64,000 nucleotides of DNA from Candidatus Methylacidiphilales bacterium (GCA_033875315.1 JANRJG010000006.1:1-64000); one strand, 5' to 3'; positions 1 to 8,966 are shown, counted from the first letter of the stretch. Numbers and translations are program-made. The notes: a model not told the origin generated them from the sequence alone.

Positions 1-1
1 A

Positions 2-175
2 AAAAGGACGGGTGAACCCTTTGCGGAGCGGCTGGGACGCATGTGGGAATCTCTCGGCGTGGAGCCGGCGAAGTGGGGCTTTTGGTCGGCCTGGGTCATG
101 AAGTTTGGGAAGTTCATCGCTCCCAGGAAGTATTACCAAGCGACCCTAGCCGATGTCGAGGGGAATGGGTGGTGA
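2..175 (+). CDS. C-terminal fragment of an unknown protein, cut by the window edge
   Basis: An open frame runs in from the left edge and stops at a TGA at 173-175, giving 57 residues. The composition looks like real protein: charged and aromatic, with WESLGVEPAKWGFWSAWVMK followed by a basic/aromatic stretch around IAPRKYYQ. An overlapping longer frame that starts at 43 is the 5' extension of the hrpB frame and looks like noise by comparison. I do not recognise the family, and most of the gene lies outside the window. Confidence 0.6.
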   Translation, partial: KRTGEPFAERLGRMWESLGVEPAKWGFWSAWVMKFGKFIAPRKYYQATLADVEGNGW

Positions 176-273
176 TAGCGCATAGCCAACAGCTCCCCGT
201 GCGGGCGATGCCCAACGGGGCCTTCGGGACACTTGACTGGCGCTGGAGAGACCGAGCGGGAATGGGGGGCAGT

Positions 274-298
274 GGACGGACGACGGACGACGGACGAC
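274..298. repeat. 7-bp tandem repeat GGACGAC, three perfect copies
   Basis: Three exact copies of GGACGAC lie at 278-284, 285-291 and 292-298, preceded by a half copy (GGAC). They sit in the 179-bp spacer before hrpB. The spacer otherwise shows nothing recognisable. This is one of several period-7 arrays in the window. Confidence 0.75.
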
Positions 299-354
299 TG
301 ACCCATTCAGATCTGCTTGGCCCGGGGCCTGTTGGTGGCTACTCTTTCGCTTCG

Positions 355-2880
355 ATGAATCCGAAGGAATTGCCCATTCATGAGATTGCCCCGGCTCTCA
401 ATTTGGCCCTGGGCTCGGGCAACCGGATGGTCATCCAGGCGCCGACGGGGTCGGGCAAGTCCACCCAGATCCCGCAGTTCCTGGCCGATCATCCGGCCAT
501 GGCCGGGCGGGAAATCATCGTTCTCCAACCGCGAAGGCTGCCCGCCCGCATGTTGGCCAAACGGGTGGCTTGGGAACGCGGGGTGGATTTGGGCGGCGAA
601 GTCGGCTACCAGGTGCGTTTTGACAGCCGTCGCAGCCGCGAGACCCGCATTTGTTTCATCACCGAGGCCATCCTGCTGCGCCGGATGATGGACGATCCGG
701 AATTGAAGGGCGTGGGGGCGGTGGTCTTTGATGAATTCCACGAACGACATCTTTACGCCGACGTTTCCCTGGTTTGCTGCAAAAGACTGCAGGAGACGCT
801 GCGACCCGATCTGCGCCTGGTGGTGATGTCGGCCACGCTGCAGACCGAGGGTCTCCAGGCCTACCTTGAGTCGAGCACGCTTCTGCAATCGGAGGGGCGG
901 ACTTTCCCCGTCACCGAGGAGTTCCTTGAGGAAGAGGACACCATCCCGGTGTGGGAGGCGGCGGCGCTGGAACTGGGACGGGCGGTGCGTCGTGGTTGTG
1001 AAGGCGACGTCCTCATCTTCATGCCCGGGGCCTACGAGATCAACCGCACGATCCAGGAGGTGCGGATGTTGCAGGAGAACAAGAACTGGCTGGTATTGCC
1101 CCTGCACGGGGAGCTGCCGCCACAGCAACAGGACGCGGCCATGGAGGAGTCGGCCACACGCAAGGTGATCGTTTCGACAAACGTGGCGGAAACGTCGCTG
1201 ACCATTGATGGCATCCGTTTGGTCATTGATTCCGGGCTGGCTCGGGTGGCGCGCTTTGATCCGCACCGGGGCATCAACACCCTGGTCATCGACAAAATCA
1301 GCCGGGCCTCGGCCGAACAACGCAAGGGCCGGGCCGGTCGGACCGCACCGGGGCATTGCATGCGCCTGTGGGCGGCGCATGACCACCGGAACCGGGCGGT
1401 GGCGGAATTGCCGGAAATCAAGCGGGTGGACCTGGCGGAGATCTGCCTGACGCTTCTGGGGGCAGGCCATGACCCCGCCGCGTTTGAGTGGTTCGAGGCT
1501 CCGTTGGAAAACAGCCTCAAGCGGGCGCTGGTGTTGTTGGAGGACTTGGGGGCGATGGAGGCCGGGGCCATCACGGAGTTGGGTCGTCGCATGCTGGCCT
1601 TCCCGGTGCATCCGCGGTTTTCCCGGTTGTTGATCGAGGCCGGACAACGCGGATGCGTCCGCCCGGCGGCGCTCATTGCCGCGCTGTGCCAGGGCCGGAG
1701 CATTCTCCAGCGGGCGGATTCGCCGCAAATGCGGGAACGGCGCGAGGATGTCCTGGGGGGTGAGGGACGCTCGGATTTTTTCCAACACATGCGGGCCCAT
1801 CAATATGCCGCGCGGGTCAATTTCCGCGTGGAGGAATGTCGCAAGCTGGGCATCCACGCCCAATCGGCCTCGCAGGCGGGCCAGTTGCAGGAACGGTTTC
1901 TCGAGATCGCCAGGAAGCAGGGCATCCCGATCGAGCAGAAGGCGGCCGATGAGGCCTCGATCCGCCGGAGCGTGCTGGCGGCTTTTTCCGACCAGGTGGC
2001 CCGGTTGGTCGATGGCGGGACCCTGCGCTGCGAGTTGGTGCATGGTCGCCGCGGGTCGCTGGCGCGGGACAGTGTGGTGCGTGAGGCGGGATTGATGGTG
2101 GCGTCCGAGATCAACGAAATCGAGGGCCGGGACAAGGAGTTGAACGTCATCCTGAACCAGGTGACCGAGATCGAGGAAGATTGGTTGCGCGAGTTGCAGC
2201 CGGGGGCGTTCCGCGACCGCCATGAGGTGCGCTGGGACCCGGTGGTGCGCAAGGTGCTGGCCGAGCGGGTGGTGGTCTTCCGGGATCTGGTGTTGCGGCG
2301 GGAGGCGGCGGCGGTGCCGCCCCCGGAGCAGGCTGCCAGCCTGCTGGCCCGGGCGGTGCAGGATGGGAAGTGTCCGCTGACCCATTGGGACGATGCGGTG
2401 GAATCTTGGATTGTGCGCCTGAACTGTCTGGCGGCCTGGTGCCCGGAGTATGAACTCCCTCCCGTGACTAGAGAGGATCGGTTGGCTCTGCTGGAACAGA
2501 TCTGCCACGGGGGTTACAGCTACAAGGACATCAAGGACCGTCCGGTGGCGCCAGTGGTGCACGGATGGTTATCGCCGTCCCAGCGGGATCTGCTCGACCG
2601 GATGGCCCCGGACCGGATCGAATTGCCCGGGGGGCGCAAGGCGCGAATCGTTTACGGGGAGGGCAAGGACCCTGTGGTGGCCTCGCGCATCCAGGATTTG
2701 TTCGGATTGCAGGAGGCGCCGAAGGTGGCGGGTGGGAAGATCGGGGTGACGGTGGAAATCCTGGCCCCGAACATGCGGGCGGTGCAGATGACGCGCGATT
2801 TGAAGAATTTCTGGGCCGAAACCTACCCGCAGATCAAGCCCGAGCTGGCGCGTCGATATCCCAAGCACCGCTGGATTTGA
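355..2880 (+). CDS. hrpB: ATP-dependent helicase HrpB (DEAH/RHA family)
   Basis: Superfamily 2 helicase of 841 aa. From the N-terminus it shows Walker A GSGKSTQIPQ, motif II as DEFH (DEFHERH) rather than DEAH, the SAT motif, STNVAETSLTIDG, and motif VI QRKGRAGR, followed by the HA2/OB region. The C-terminus (TRDLKNFWAETYPQIKPEL then RYPKH) is the diagnostic HrpB ending and separates it from HrpA. The ATG at 355 is chosen because the frame before it (from 43) overlaps another gene and has no helicase similarity; the resulting length is close to the usual ~810-850 aa. The cellular role of HrpB is poorly defined; an RNA-dependent NTPase or helicase is expected. Confidence 0.93.
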   Translation: MNPKELPIHEIAPALNLALGSGNRMVIQAPTGSGKSTQIPQFLADHPAMAGREIIVLQPRRLPARMLAKRVAWERGVDLGGEVGYQVRFDSRRSRETRICFITEAILLRRMMDDPELKGVGAVVFDEFHERHLYADVSLVCCKRLQETLRPDLRLVVMSATLQTEGLQAYLESSTLLQSEGRTFPVTEEFLEEEDTIPVWEAAALELGRAVRRGCEGDVLIFMPGAYEINRTIQEVRMLQENKNWLVLPLHGELPPQQQDAAMEESATRKVIVSTNVAETSLTIDGIRLVIDSGLARVARFDPHRGINTLVIDKISRASAEQRKGRAGRTAPGHCMRLWAAHDHRNRAVAELPEIKRVDLAEICLTLLGAGHDPAAFEWFEAPLENSLKRALVLLEDLGAMEAGAITELGRRMLAFPVHPRFSRLLIEAGQRGCVRPAALIAALCQGRSILQRADSPQMRERREDVLGGEGRSDFFQHMRAHQYAARVNFRVEECRKLGIHAQSASQAGQLQERFLEIARKQGIPIEQKAADEASIRRSVLAAFSDQVARLVDGGTLRCELVHGRRGSLARDSVVREAGLMVASEINEIEGRDKELNVILNQVTEIEEDWLRELQPGAFRDRHEVRWDPVVRKVLAERVVVFRDLVLRREAAAVPPPEQAASLLARAVQDGKCPLTHWDDAVESWIVRLNCLAAWCPEYELPPVTREDRLALLEQICHGGYSYKDIKDRPVAPVVHGWLSPSQRDLLDRMAPDRIELPGGRKARIVYGEGKDPVVASRIQDLFGLQEAPKVAGGKIGVTVEILAPNMRAVQMTRDLKNFWAETYPQIKPELARRYPKHRWI

Positions 2881-2936
2881 GATTCAGGGTCTAGGATCCA
2901 GAATTCAGGATTCGGGATTCAGGATCTAGGATTCTG
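2881..2936. repeat. Degenerate 7-bp tandem repeat, 8 units (GATTCAG/GATCTAG)
   Basis: Eight consecutive heptamers start on the first base after the hrpB stop codon: GATTCAG, GGTCTAG, GATCCAG, AATTCAG, GATTCGG, GATTCAG, GATCTAG, GATTCTG. The period is exactly 7 with no slippage. The same unit recurs at 8199-8219. Confidence 0.85.
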
Positions 2937-2972
2937 GGTGGGGAAGTTAAATTCGAAGCACCCTCCAGTCAG

Positions 2973-3056
2973 ACCAAATGAATGGAGTGGGCGATAAATG
3001 CCTTATGCGAGGACGAAGCGGGGGAGCCTCGCCCTCCCGCTGCTTCTGTCGTTTGT
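2973..3056. repeat. Dispersed REP-like element, copy 1
   Basis: This stretch between the convergent hrpB and CDF genes is clearly related to 8260-8390. Shared blocks are GAGTGGGCG, TGCCTTATG, a GAGG-CGAAGC arm, GCCTCGCCCTCCCG and TTCTGTCG. The arm and the CCTCGCCCTCCC block are imperfect inverses, so a stem is possible. This copy lacks about 45 bp present in the middle of copy 2. Confidence 0.75.
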
Positions 3057-3100
3057 TCCCTTCCTCGTGCTCTCGGGGGCGAATCCAGCCGGATACGGTG

Positions 3101-4072
3101 TTATCCCCGGCTTGAGTTTTTGGGGACAGCGTCACCCGCGGGAGGAGATGGTTTCTGAGGAGCTTCATCCTCGCGGCGCTCCAGAACGTCATCGACCCAG
3201 GATGCCGGGTCGTCGAGGGATTCGAGGTGGGTGAAGACAATGGCCCCCGGCAAAACGTTGCGGATATCACCCTCGATCTGTTCCAGCAGGTGGTGGCCGT
3301 GTTGCACGCTCCAATCGCCGGGCACCAATACGTGCATGGAGACAAACTTCAGGGCCCCGGCGTGGCGGGTCCAAAGCGCATGGAACTTGATGGCATCGGC
3401 TTCGTAGGACTTGAGGACTTTTTCGACGGCTTGACGGTCTTCCTTGGGCAGTGCCGTATCCATGAGGCCGACAACGGAACGCCGGACGATTGAAAAGCCG
3501 GTCCACAAGATGTTTGCCGCCACGACCAGCGCGATGATGGGGTCAAGATTCTGCCAGCCGGTGACCGCGACCAGTCCGACCCCGAGAACCACTCCCACCG
3601 ACGTCCAGACGTCCGTCAACAAATGATGCGCATTTGCTTCCAGGGTGATGGACCGGTGCTTCTTGCCGGCGCGCAAAAGCAACAGGGCGGTGGCCAAATT
3701 TGCGAGCGAGGCCCCGGTGGAAATGGCCAACCCAAGGCCCACGGACTCCAAAGGAGCGGGATGAAGAAGCCTGTGGCCAGCTGTGACGGCGATGCAGAGT
3801 GCGGCAATCAAGATGAGTGCGCCTTCGAACCCGCTTGAAAAATATTCCGCTTTGCCGTGGCCGTAGGGATGATCTTCGTCCGCCGGTCGCTCCGCCACCG
3901 TCAACATGCCCAGGGCCATGACACCCCCAAGCAGATTGACTATGGATTCCAAAGCATCGGAGAGCAGCCCAACAGAACCTGTCAGCCACCAGGCCCCCGT
4001 CTTCAGGCCCATGGTAAACAGGGCGGTGAAGATCGACAGCCAGGCGAATTTAGTGAGAGAGGATCTTTCCAT
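3101..4072 (-). CDS. Cation diffusion facilitator (CDF) metal/proton antiporter
   Basis: A 323-aa inner-membrane exporter of divalent metal ions (Zn, Fe, Co or Mn; specificity not readable). The N-terminal ~200 residues hold about six hydrophobic segments with the CDF signature SDALESIVNLLGG and HPYGHGKAEYFSSG. HHLLTDVWTS in TM5 carries the second HxxxD metal site. The C-terminal ~100 residues form the cytoplasmic CDF dimerisation domain (VSMHVLVPGDWSV, HHLLEQIEGDI). The tail is polar and lengthened. The ATG at 4072 is the first start before TM1. The gene is convergent with hrpB. Confidence 0.93.
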   Translation of the reverse strand: MERSSLTKFAWLSIFTALFTMGLKTGAWWLTGSVGLLSDALESIVNLLGGVMALGMLTVAERPADEDHPYGHGKAEYFSSGFEGALILIAALCIAVTAGHRLLHPAPLESVGLGLAISTGASLANLATALLLLRAGKKHRSITLEANAHHLLTDVWTSVGVVLGVGLVAVTGWQNLDPIIALVVAANILWTGFSIVRRSVVGLMDTALPKEDRQAVEKVLKSYEADAIKFHALWTRHAGALKFVSMHVLVPGDWSVQHGHHLLEQIEGDIRNVLPGAIVFTHLESLDDPASWVDDVLERREDEAPQKPSPPAGDAVPKNSSRG

Positions 4073-4490
4073 AGGAGGATGGGACAGGCTCTAGGCCGGA
4101 ACAGTTCAGTTCACCACGAAGGACGCGAAGAACGCGAAACAGAAACACATGATTGGGAATACATTTTGAAGTAATCCTACTGCATGACATTTGGATTCGG
4201 GTTGACCGATCGGTGAATGGAGTTTTTGCCAGCCAAAATCCGTATGACTTCGCGAACTGAGCGTTTTTCGCGGTAAACAACTGCATAGTTACGGCTAGGG
4301 ACGATGATAGTGCAACGGGCGGGGAAACCACAGGGTGCACGACCCGGGCCGTAAAGCCAATGATTCGCGCCCTGTCATGGTCATTATCCAATGAGATGGA
4401 GCAGGTCACAGAGTTTCTCAGAAAAGAACGAGGCTCCTGACTTCCCGCAGATGCGCAGAGGGTGCTTCGCTCGGGAGGCCGAAGACAAAA
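4073..4490. other. Gene-free spacer with period-9 repeat fragments
   Basis: 418 bp without a convincing gene. At 4113-4140 the plus strand carries CACCACGAAGGACGCGAAG and continues AACGCGAA, a period-9 CGAAGGACG/CGAAGAACG pattern. At 4246-4276 a diverged relative lies on the opposite strand (ACCGCGAAAAACGC then TTCGCGAAG). The 119-aa minus-strand frame across this stretch reads partly through the repeats and is not supported as a gene. Confidence 0.5.
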
Positions 4491-6386
4491 TCAGGGGATG
4501 GCGGGTTTGAATTTTTGGCTGGGGGTGGATGGCGGGGCCAGTGATGAGGGCATGCTATTGGGGGCGGGTGGAGGTGTGTTTGAAGGGGCAGGTGGGGGGC
4601 TTCCGGGAAACCGGGGGGTCGCGGCCGGGTGGGCGGAGGAGGGAGCCACCGGAGGCGGGGGTGGGGGCGTGTAGGTGGGTGTTGATGAAGTTAGGCTGGG
4701 GGTGCTTGCCGGGGTGGATGGCGGCGTCGATTCCATGGTGGCTTGGTGGGCTTTCATGGCGGGCGACAGGCGGTCCCAGCCGATTTTTCGAGCGTAGGCC
4801 AGGGCGGTTTGGGGCACGGCATAGCGTACGGATTCCTTCGGATAGCGTTCCACCAGTTCTTCGTACAGGCGCATGGCTTCGCCGGGTTGTTCGGATTTCT
4901 GGAATTGCCCGGCGATTTTCAAACCGAGCCGGATGTTGGTGATGGGACTGGTGCCTTCCTGGCGGGCCTTGTCGTAGCAGGCGCGCACGACATCGGTGGT
5001 GGCGCCAAGATCCCGCACCAGATCGGCGCATTCCTCCCAAACGACCGGGCAGGGTCGCGATTCTGCGGCGCGGATCAGGGTGGTGATTTTTTCCAGGTCT
5101 TCGCCCGGTTGTTGGGCGAGGAGGCGGAGGGTGCGGGCCACGATCCAGTCGGAGGAACGGTCCTGGCGGCCTTCGGCGATTTGCAGGCTGTTGAGGAAGG
5201 AGCGGGGAAAGGGCCGGTAGAGGGGGTCGCCGACGAAGGTGGTCATCCAGGACAATCCGACCTGGGACTGGTAGGCGGCCTCGGCAAAGGTCAGTCCCTC
5301 CAGCAATCCACGGAAGAAGATCCCGACCTGCGGGGTCATGCCGAGGTAGGGTTCGTAGACGTTGCCCATGGTGGCGGCGGCGCCGCGGTGGATGAGCGGC
5401 CCGGCCCAGAACCGGTCCGGCACACGCAGGCTCTCACCGCTGAAGGAATGGAGGTGGTAGGCCACCGCACCCGGGGCGAAGCGGAAGCCGGGAACGGTGA
5501 AGGGGCCGCGGACATCCCGCTCGTACCAGCCGGCGTATAGGGCGACGTCCTCCCACGGTTGTTTGTCGTCGTAGACGGGTTCGGCTTCGTCGAGTTCGGC
5601 ATTGAAGCCGCCATTGCGGCAGACGGTGAAGGCTTGGCGGATCCAGTCGTCGCCAGCGGTGTAGGGATTGGCGGGATCGCGCAAATTCCGGCTGTCGAAG
5701 AAGGCCCTTCCGGCCAGTTCCATTTCCTCGGTGGCCACCGAGTCGCGCATCATGCGGCGCACGTCGTCGGGGGTGGGGCCGTCGAGGCGGGTGACGAGGA
5801 TGAGGTTGTCGGCCATGAACTGGTTGAATTCGCGGCTGCGGTCGCTGTGGAAGTAGGGATTGGGGATGGCGCTGGAGAGAGGATAGGATCCGAGGGTGAG
5901 GAGGGAGAGTTCGGAGTCGACGGCGGCGGCGTTGCTGCGCAGGGGTTCCTTGATGGATTCGGGGGCGATGATGGTGGGGTCGCCTTCGATGCGGAGGGGG
6001 ATGCCCCGGATGAGGGCGATGGCCCAGATTTGGTTGCCGACGGCCTGTTGGGTGGGGAAGTCCTCGTTGTTGAAGCGGATCTTGCGTGGTTGGCGTTGGA
6101 GCCACTGGTTGGATTCCAAGAAACGGGAGATGGGGTTGCGCAGGGTTTGGTCGAATTCCTTGCGGGTGATGGTTTCGTTGGTGGAGGCAGGCAGGCCGAG
6201 GATGTGGTCGGCCGGGATTTGCCGGAGGCGGGCGTACTCGGCGGCCAGGGCGGTGGAATCGGGATCGCTGCTGTTGAAGACGACGAGGAGTTTGTCGTGC
6301 AGATCGGCGGCGGTGAGGGGGCAGAGCCCGGCCAAGCCCCAGAAGAGAAGGGCGGCGCGACAGAGACCGGCCGGAAAAAACCGCAT
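4491..6386 (-). CDS. TIGR03790-family secreted protein with Pro/Thr-rich tail
   Basis: 631 aa. The N-terminus is a signal peptide (MRFFPAGLCRAALLFWGLAG, cleavage near LTAAD). The mature start LLVVFNSSDPDSTALAAEYA then RQIPADHI is the hallmark of TIGR03790, a family of unknown function common in Verrucomicrobiota, Acidobacteria and Planctomycetes. The middle contains conserved GIPLRI, YAGWYERDV and HRGAAATMGNVYEPYL segments. The last ~80 residues are Pro/Thr/Ser-rich low complexity, probably a wall- or envelope-spanning linker. The ATG at 6386 fits the signal peptide; the longer frame to 6911 would run into recN. The gene is divergent from recN across 120 bp. Confidence 0.85.
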   Translation of the reverse strand: MRFFPAGLCRAALLFWGLAGLCPLTAADLHDKLLVVFNSSDPDSTALAAEYARLRQIPADHILGLPASTNETITRKEFDQTLRNPISRFLESNQWLQRQPRKIRFNNEDFPTQQAVGNQIWAIALIRGIPLRIEGDPTIIAPESIKEPLRSNAAAVDSELSLLTLGSYPLSSAIPNPYFHSDRSREFNQFMADNLILVTRLDGPTPDDVRRMMRDSVATEEMELAGRAFFDSRNLRDPANPYTAGDDWIRQAFTVCRNGGFNAELDEAEPVYDDKQPWEDVALYAGWYERDVRGPFTVPGFRFAPGAVAYHLHSFSGESLRVPDRFWAGPLIHRGAAATMGNVYEPYLGMTPQVGIFFRGLLEGLTFAEAAYQSQVGLSWMTTFVGDPLYRPFPRSFLNSLQIAEGRQDRSSDWIVARTLRLLAQQPGEDLEKITTLIRAAESRPCPVVWEECADLVRDLGATTDVVRACYDKARQEGTSPITNIRLGLKIAGQFQKSEQPGEAMRLYEELVERYPKESVRYAVPQTALAYARKIGWDRLSPAMKAHQATMESTPPSTPASTPSLTSSTPTYTPPPPPPVAPSSAHPAATPRFPGSPPPAPSNTPPPAPNSMPSSLAPPSTPSQKFKPAIP

Positions 6387-6506
6387 CCAATAAGGATAGG
6401 CGCGTAGCCGGGCAGGGGCCAGAGGGAAAAAGGAGCGAAAACGGAGCCCAAACGAATCGAAAGCGGACACAGTTGACCGCGGGCGATCCGGCGGCAATCT
6501 TGGCGG

Positions 6507-8174
6507 ATGCTGCTGACCCTGCGCATCCGCAACCTGGCCCTGATCGAGGACCTGACCTGGGAGCTGGGCCCTGGATTCAACATCCTCACCGGCGAGACCG
6601 GGGCGGGGAAATCCATCCTGATTGATGCCTTCAACCTGCTCCTGGGCGAGCGGGCCGACCGCACCCTGATCCGCGACGGGGCGCAGGAATGCGCGGTGGA
6701 GGGTCTGCTGGAGGTCTCCCGGCCCGTGGCGGCGAAGATCGGGGCATTGGGCCTGGATGGGGTGGAAGTCGGGGAAGGGGAGCTGTTGCTCAAGCGCACG
6801 TTTTCCCTGCAGGGACAGAACCGGCAGTCGGTCAACGGCAGCCCGGTCACTCTGCAGATGCTCAAGCAACTGGGGGATCTGTTGGTCGACCTGCACGGAC
6901 CGCACGATCACCAGTCACTCCTCTCCAAGGACCAGCAGATCCGCGCGCTGGACGCGGCCGGGCCGTATGCGGACGAATTGTCGAAGGTGCAGGAGGCATG
7001 GGCCGTGGTGCAGGCCTTGAAGGGCGAGATCGAGGCCTTGGAAGCGGCCGCGCAGGGGGATGTGAAGCGCCGGCTGGATTTTCTCCAGCACCAGATTTCC
7101 GAGATCGAACAGGTTGATCCCAAGCCGGGCGAGGACGAACAGATTGAACAGGAATACCGGGTGGCGACCCATGCGCAACGGATTGTCGAACTGGCCTCCG
7201 GCGCGTCGGCATTGCTGGCGGAGGGGGAGGGCAATGTGTTGGAAGTTCTGGCACGGGTGCAGCGTTCCTTGCAGGAATGGGAGGGGCTGGATCCGGCGGC
7301 GGAGTCCGTGGTGGCGCAAAACAGCGCCGTGGTCGGCCAGGTGCAGGAATTGTTGCGTGATATCGAGACCCGGGTCCGTTCGGTTGACCTGGATCCCTCC
7401 CGGCTGGGCGAACTGGAGGCACGGTTGAATCTTCTCCAGGGACTGAAGCGCAAGTATGGGGGGGGTGTGGCGGCGATTCTGGCGCAGCGCGACCAGATGG
7501 TGGTGGAGCGCGACCAACTGGCCCATCTGGAAGAAAACCGGGCCGGGCTGAACAAGCGCTTGGAGGCGGCCTCGACTGCCCTGCGCGCGGCCTCGCAGGC
7601 CCTGACCCAATCAAGGGCGGCACATGCGCCTAAGCTGGCCCAGTCGGTGGCCCGTCAATTGAAGTCGCTGGGTTTCAAACAGGCGAGTTTCGAGATCCAT
7701 CTGGAGCCCAGGAGCGAGCCGAACAGCCGCGGCCTGGATGAGGTGGATTTTGTTTTCGCCCCGAATCCCGGGGAGTCCCCGCGGCCCCTGCGGAGCATTG
7801 CCTCCAGTGGCGAAATGGCCCGGGTGATGCTGGCCTTGAAGTCGGTGCTGGCCGAGCAGGACGGGATTCCCATTTTGATTTTTGATGAAATCGACGCCAA
7901 CGTGGGCGGGGAAACGGCGCTGGCGGTGGGCGAGCGGTTGCGCAAGCTGGCCGATTGCCACCAAGTGCTGTGCATCACCCACCTGCCGCAGGTGGCGGCG
8001 GCGGGGCATCGCCATTTCCGGGTGGAAAAGAAGACGGCCAAGGGTCGCACCACCACCCAACTGGAAGACCTGGATGCGGGCGGGCGCAAGGAAGAACTCG
8101 GGCGAATGCTGGGCGGGGCGAACGCCAGTGCACTGAAACTGGCGGCCGAATTGTTGGGTCACTTCGGGAAGTGA
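6507..8174 (+). CDS. recN: DNA repair protein RecN
   Basis: 555-aa SMC-like ATPase for double-strand-break repair. Walker A GETGAGKSILIDAFNLLLG is near residue 30. Long coiled-coil segments from ~150 to 370 flank a short hinge. The ABC signature SSGEMARVMLALK is near 430 and Walker B PILIFDEIDANVGGE follows, with the D-loop and ITHLPQVAA H-loop. Length matches the family. The ATG at 6507 opens with LLTLRIRNLALIEDL, the usual RecN N-terminus. Confidence 0.97.
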   Translation: MLLTLRIRNLALIEDLTWELGPGFNILTGETGAGKSILIDAFNLLLGERADRTLIRDGAQECAVEGLLEVSRPVAAKIGALGLDGVEVGEGELLLKRTFSLQGQNRQSVNGSPVTLQMLKQLGDLLVDLHGPHDHQSLLSKDQQIRALDAAGPYADELSKVQEAWAVVQALKGEIEALEAAAQGDVKRRLDFLQHQISEIEQVDPKPGEDEQIEQEYRVATHAQRIVELASGASALLAEGEGNVLEVLARVQRSLQEWEGLDPAAESVVAQNSAVVGQVQELLRDIETRVRSVDLDPSRLGELEARLNLLQGLKRKYGGGVAAILAQRDQMVVERDQLAHLEENRAGLNKRLEAASTALRAASQALTQSRAAHAPKLAQSVARQLKSLGFKQASFEIHLEPRSEPNSRGLDEVDFVFAPNPGESPRPLRSIASSGEMARVMLALKSVLAEQDGIPILIFDEIDANVGGETALAVGERLRKLADCHQVLCITHLPQVAAAGHRHFRVEKKTAKGRTTTQLEDLDAGGRKEELGRMLGGANASALKLAAELLGHFGK

Positions 8175-8198
8175 GTGAGGACAGAGGGCGGGGGAGAG

Positions 8199-8219
8199 GA
8201 TTCGGGATTCAGGATCTGG
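8199..8219. repeat. 7-bp tandem repeat, 3 units (GATTCGG GATTCAG GATCTGG)
   Basis: Three heptamers of the same consensus as the 2881-2936 array, 25 bp after the recN stop. Confidence 0.7.
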
Positions 8220-8259
8220 GGGCAATGCCGATAACTGAGGGTGCCTGCCTTGCTGTAAT

Positions 8260-8390
8260 ACCCAATTGAATTGAGTGGGCGTAAAAGTGCCTTATGGGAG
8301 GGCGAAGCTCCAGCTGAGCCGCCCTTGGAATAGAGACATCAAACCGGCCCGGCAGGAACCTCGCCCTCCCGTTTATTCTGTCGCTCAGTC
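8260..8390. repeat. Dispersed REP-like element, copy 2
   Basis: The longer relative of 2973-3056. GGGAGGGCGAAGCTCC near the left and AACCTCGCCCTCCCG near the right are near-perfect inverted arms, so the transcript could fold into a long stem with ~60 nt between. Like copy 1 it lies between convergent genes, which suits a bidirectional terminator or REP role. Function is inferred only. Confidence 0.75.
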
Positions 8391-8458
8391 ATTTTAAACT
8401 GGTATGTAGGTCGAGGGCGGGGGACAGAGGGCGGGAGCCGGAAACCTCAAAACCGAAC

Positions 8459-8481
8459 GGGGAAAGGATTCCCCGTCTACA
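8459..8481. terminator. GGGGAA-TTCCCC hairpin followed by GTCTACA, copy A
   Basis: GGGGAA and TTCCCC pair around a 4-nt AGGA loop. It lies ~40 nt beyond the exbD stop, in the right place for a terminator of the minus-strand unit, but no strong T-run follows. A near-identical hairpin plus GTCTACA is at 40798-40820. Confidence 0.4.
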
Positions 8482-8522
8482 AAGGGATCCGGGGTGTGCC
8501 GTCCACCAAGGAGACCAACCGA

Positions 8523-8966
8523 TTACTTCGGGGTGGAATCGGCGGGGGCGCGGAAGCTGAGCTTCTTGACCCCGGCGTAGCTGGCGGCATCGAGGACGTT
8601 GATGAGACGGCTGTGGACCGTCTTGGCACTGGGGGCGATGATGACCGGAGGCGGGTCGTCGGCCAGGGCTTCGGTGGCGCGCTTCAACTGTGCGCGCAAT
8701 TCGTTCAATTCCAAGTCGGCCGGTGTGCCGACCGGGGAACCGTTGTAGAAGACCACGCCCTCGGCATCCAGAGTGACGAGGATCGGGGTGGTCGGTGTCC
8801 CTGGAATGGTGCTCTTGCCCTCGCCGGGGACCTTGACCCCGAGTTCCTGTTCCTTCTCATTGGCTCCGGCGGAGACCATGAAGAAAAGCAGGAGCACGAA
8901 CATGACATCCAGCATGGGTGCAATCTGCAATCCGAATTCGCCTTCTTCTCCTCCGCCGCTGGCCAT
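8523..8966 (-). CDS. ExbD/TolR-family biopolymer transport protein (second copy)
   Basis: 147 aa. One N-terminal membrane helix follows a short cytoplasmic stretch: QIAPMLDVMFVLLLFFMVSA, with the essential transmembrane Asp in PMLDVMFVLL. The periplasmic domain (VTLDAEGVVFYNG; LKRATEALADD; PPVIIAPSAKTVHSRLINVLDAA) is typical ExbD. It probably works with the adjacent ExbB to couple the proton gradient to a TonB-like or other envelope process. It is the last gene of the exbB-exbD-exbD unit, 33 bp after the first exbD. Confidence 0.93.
   Translation of the reverse strand: MASGGGEEGEFGLQIAPMLDVMFVLLLFFMVSAGANEKEQELGVKVPGEGKSTIPGTPTTPILVTLDAEGVVFYNGSPVGTPADLELNELRAQLKRATEALADDPPPVIIAPSAKTVHSRLINVLDAASYAGVKKLSFRAPADSTPK

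Larger units (their letters stand above)
8175..8522. other. Gene-free spacer between convergent recN and exbD, built of repeats
   Basis: The 348 bp hold three separate repeat pieces: a heptamer array (8199-8219), REP-like copy 2 (8260-8390) and a GGGGAA/TTCCCC hairpin (8459-8481). Nothing looks coding. Confidence 0.6.

Noticed and set aside
307-2562. 751-aa open frame antisense to hrpB
   Set aside because: It is rich in His, Arg and Pro and has no recognisable domain; it mirrors a strongly supported helicase in GC-rich DNA.
4050-4409. 119-aa minus-strand frame upstream of the CDF gene
   Set aside because: It reads through repeat fragments (FRVLRVLRGE comes from the CGAAG-ACG repeat) and overlaps the CDF start.
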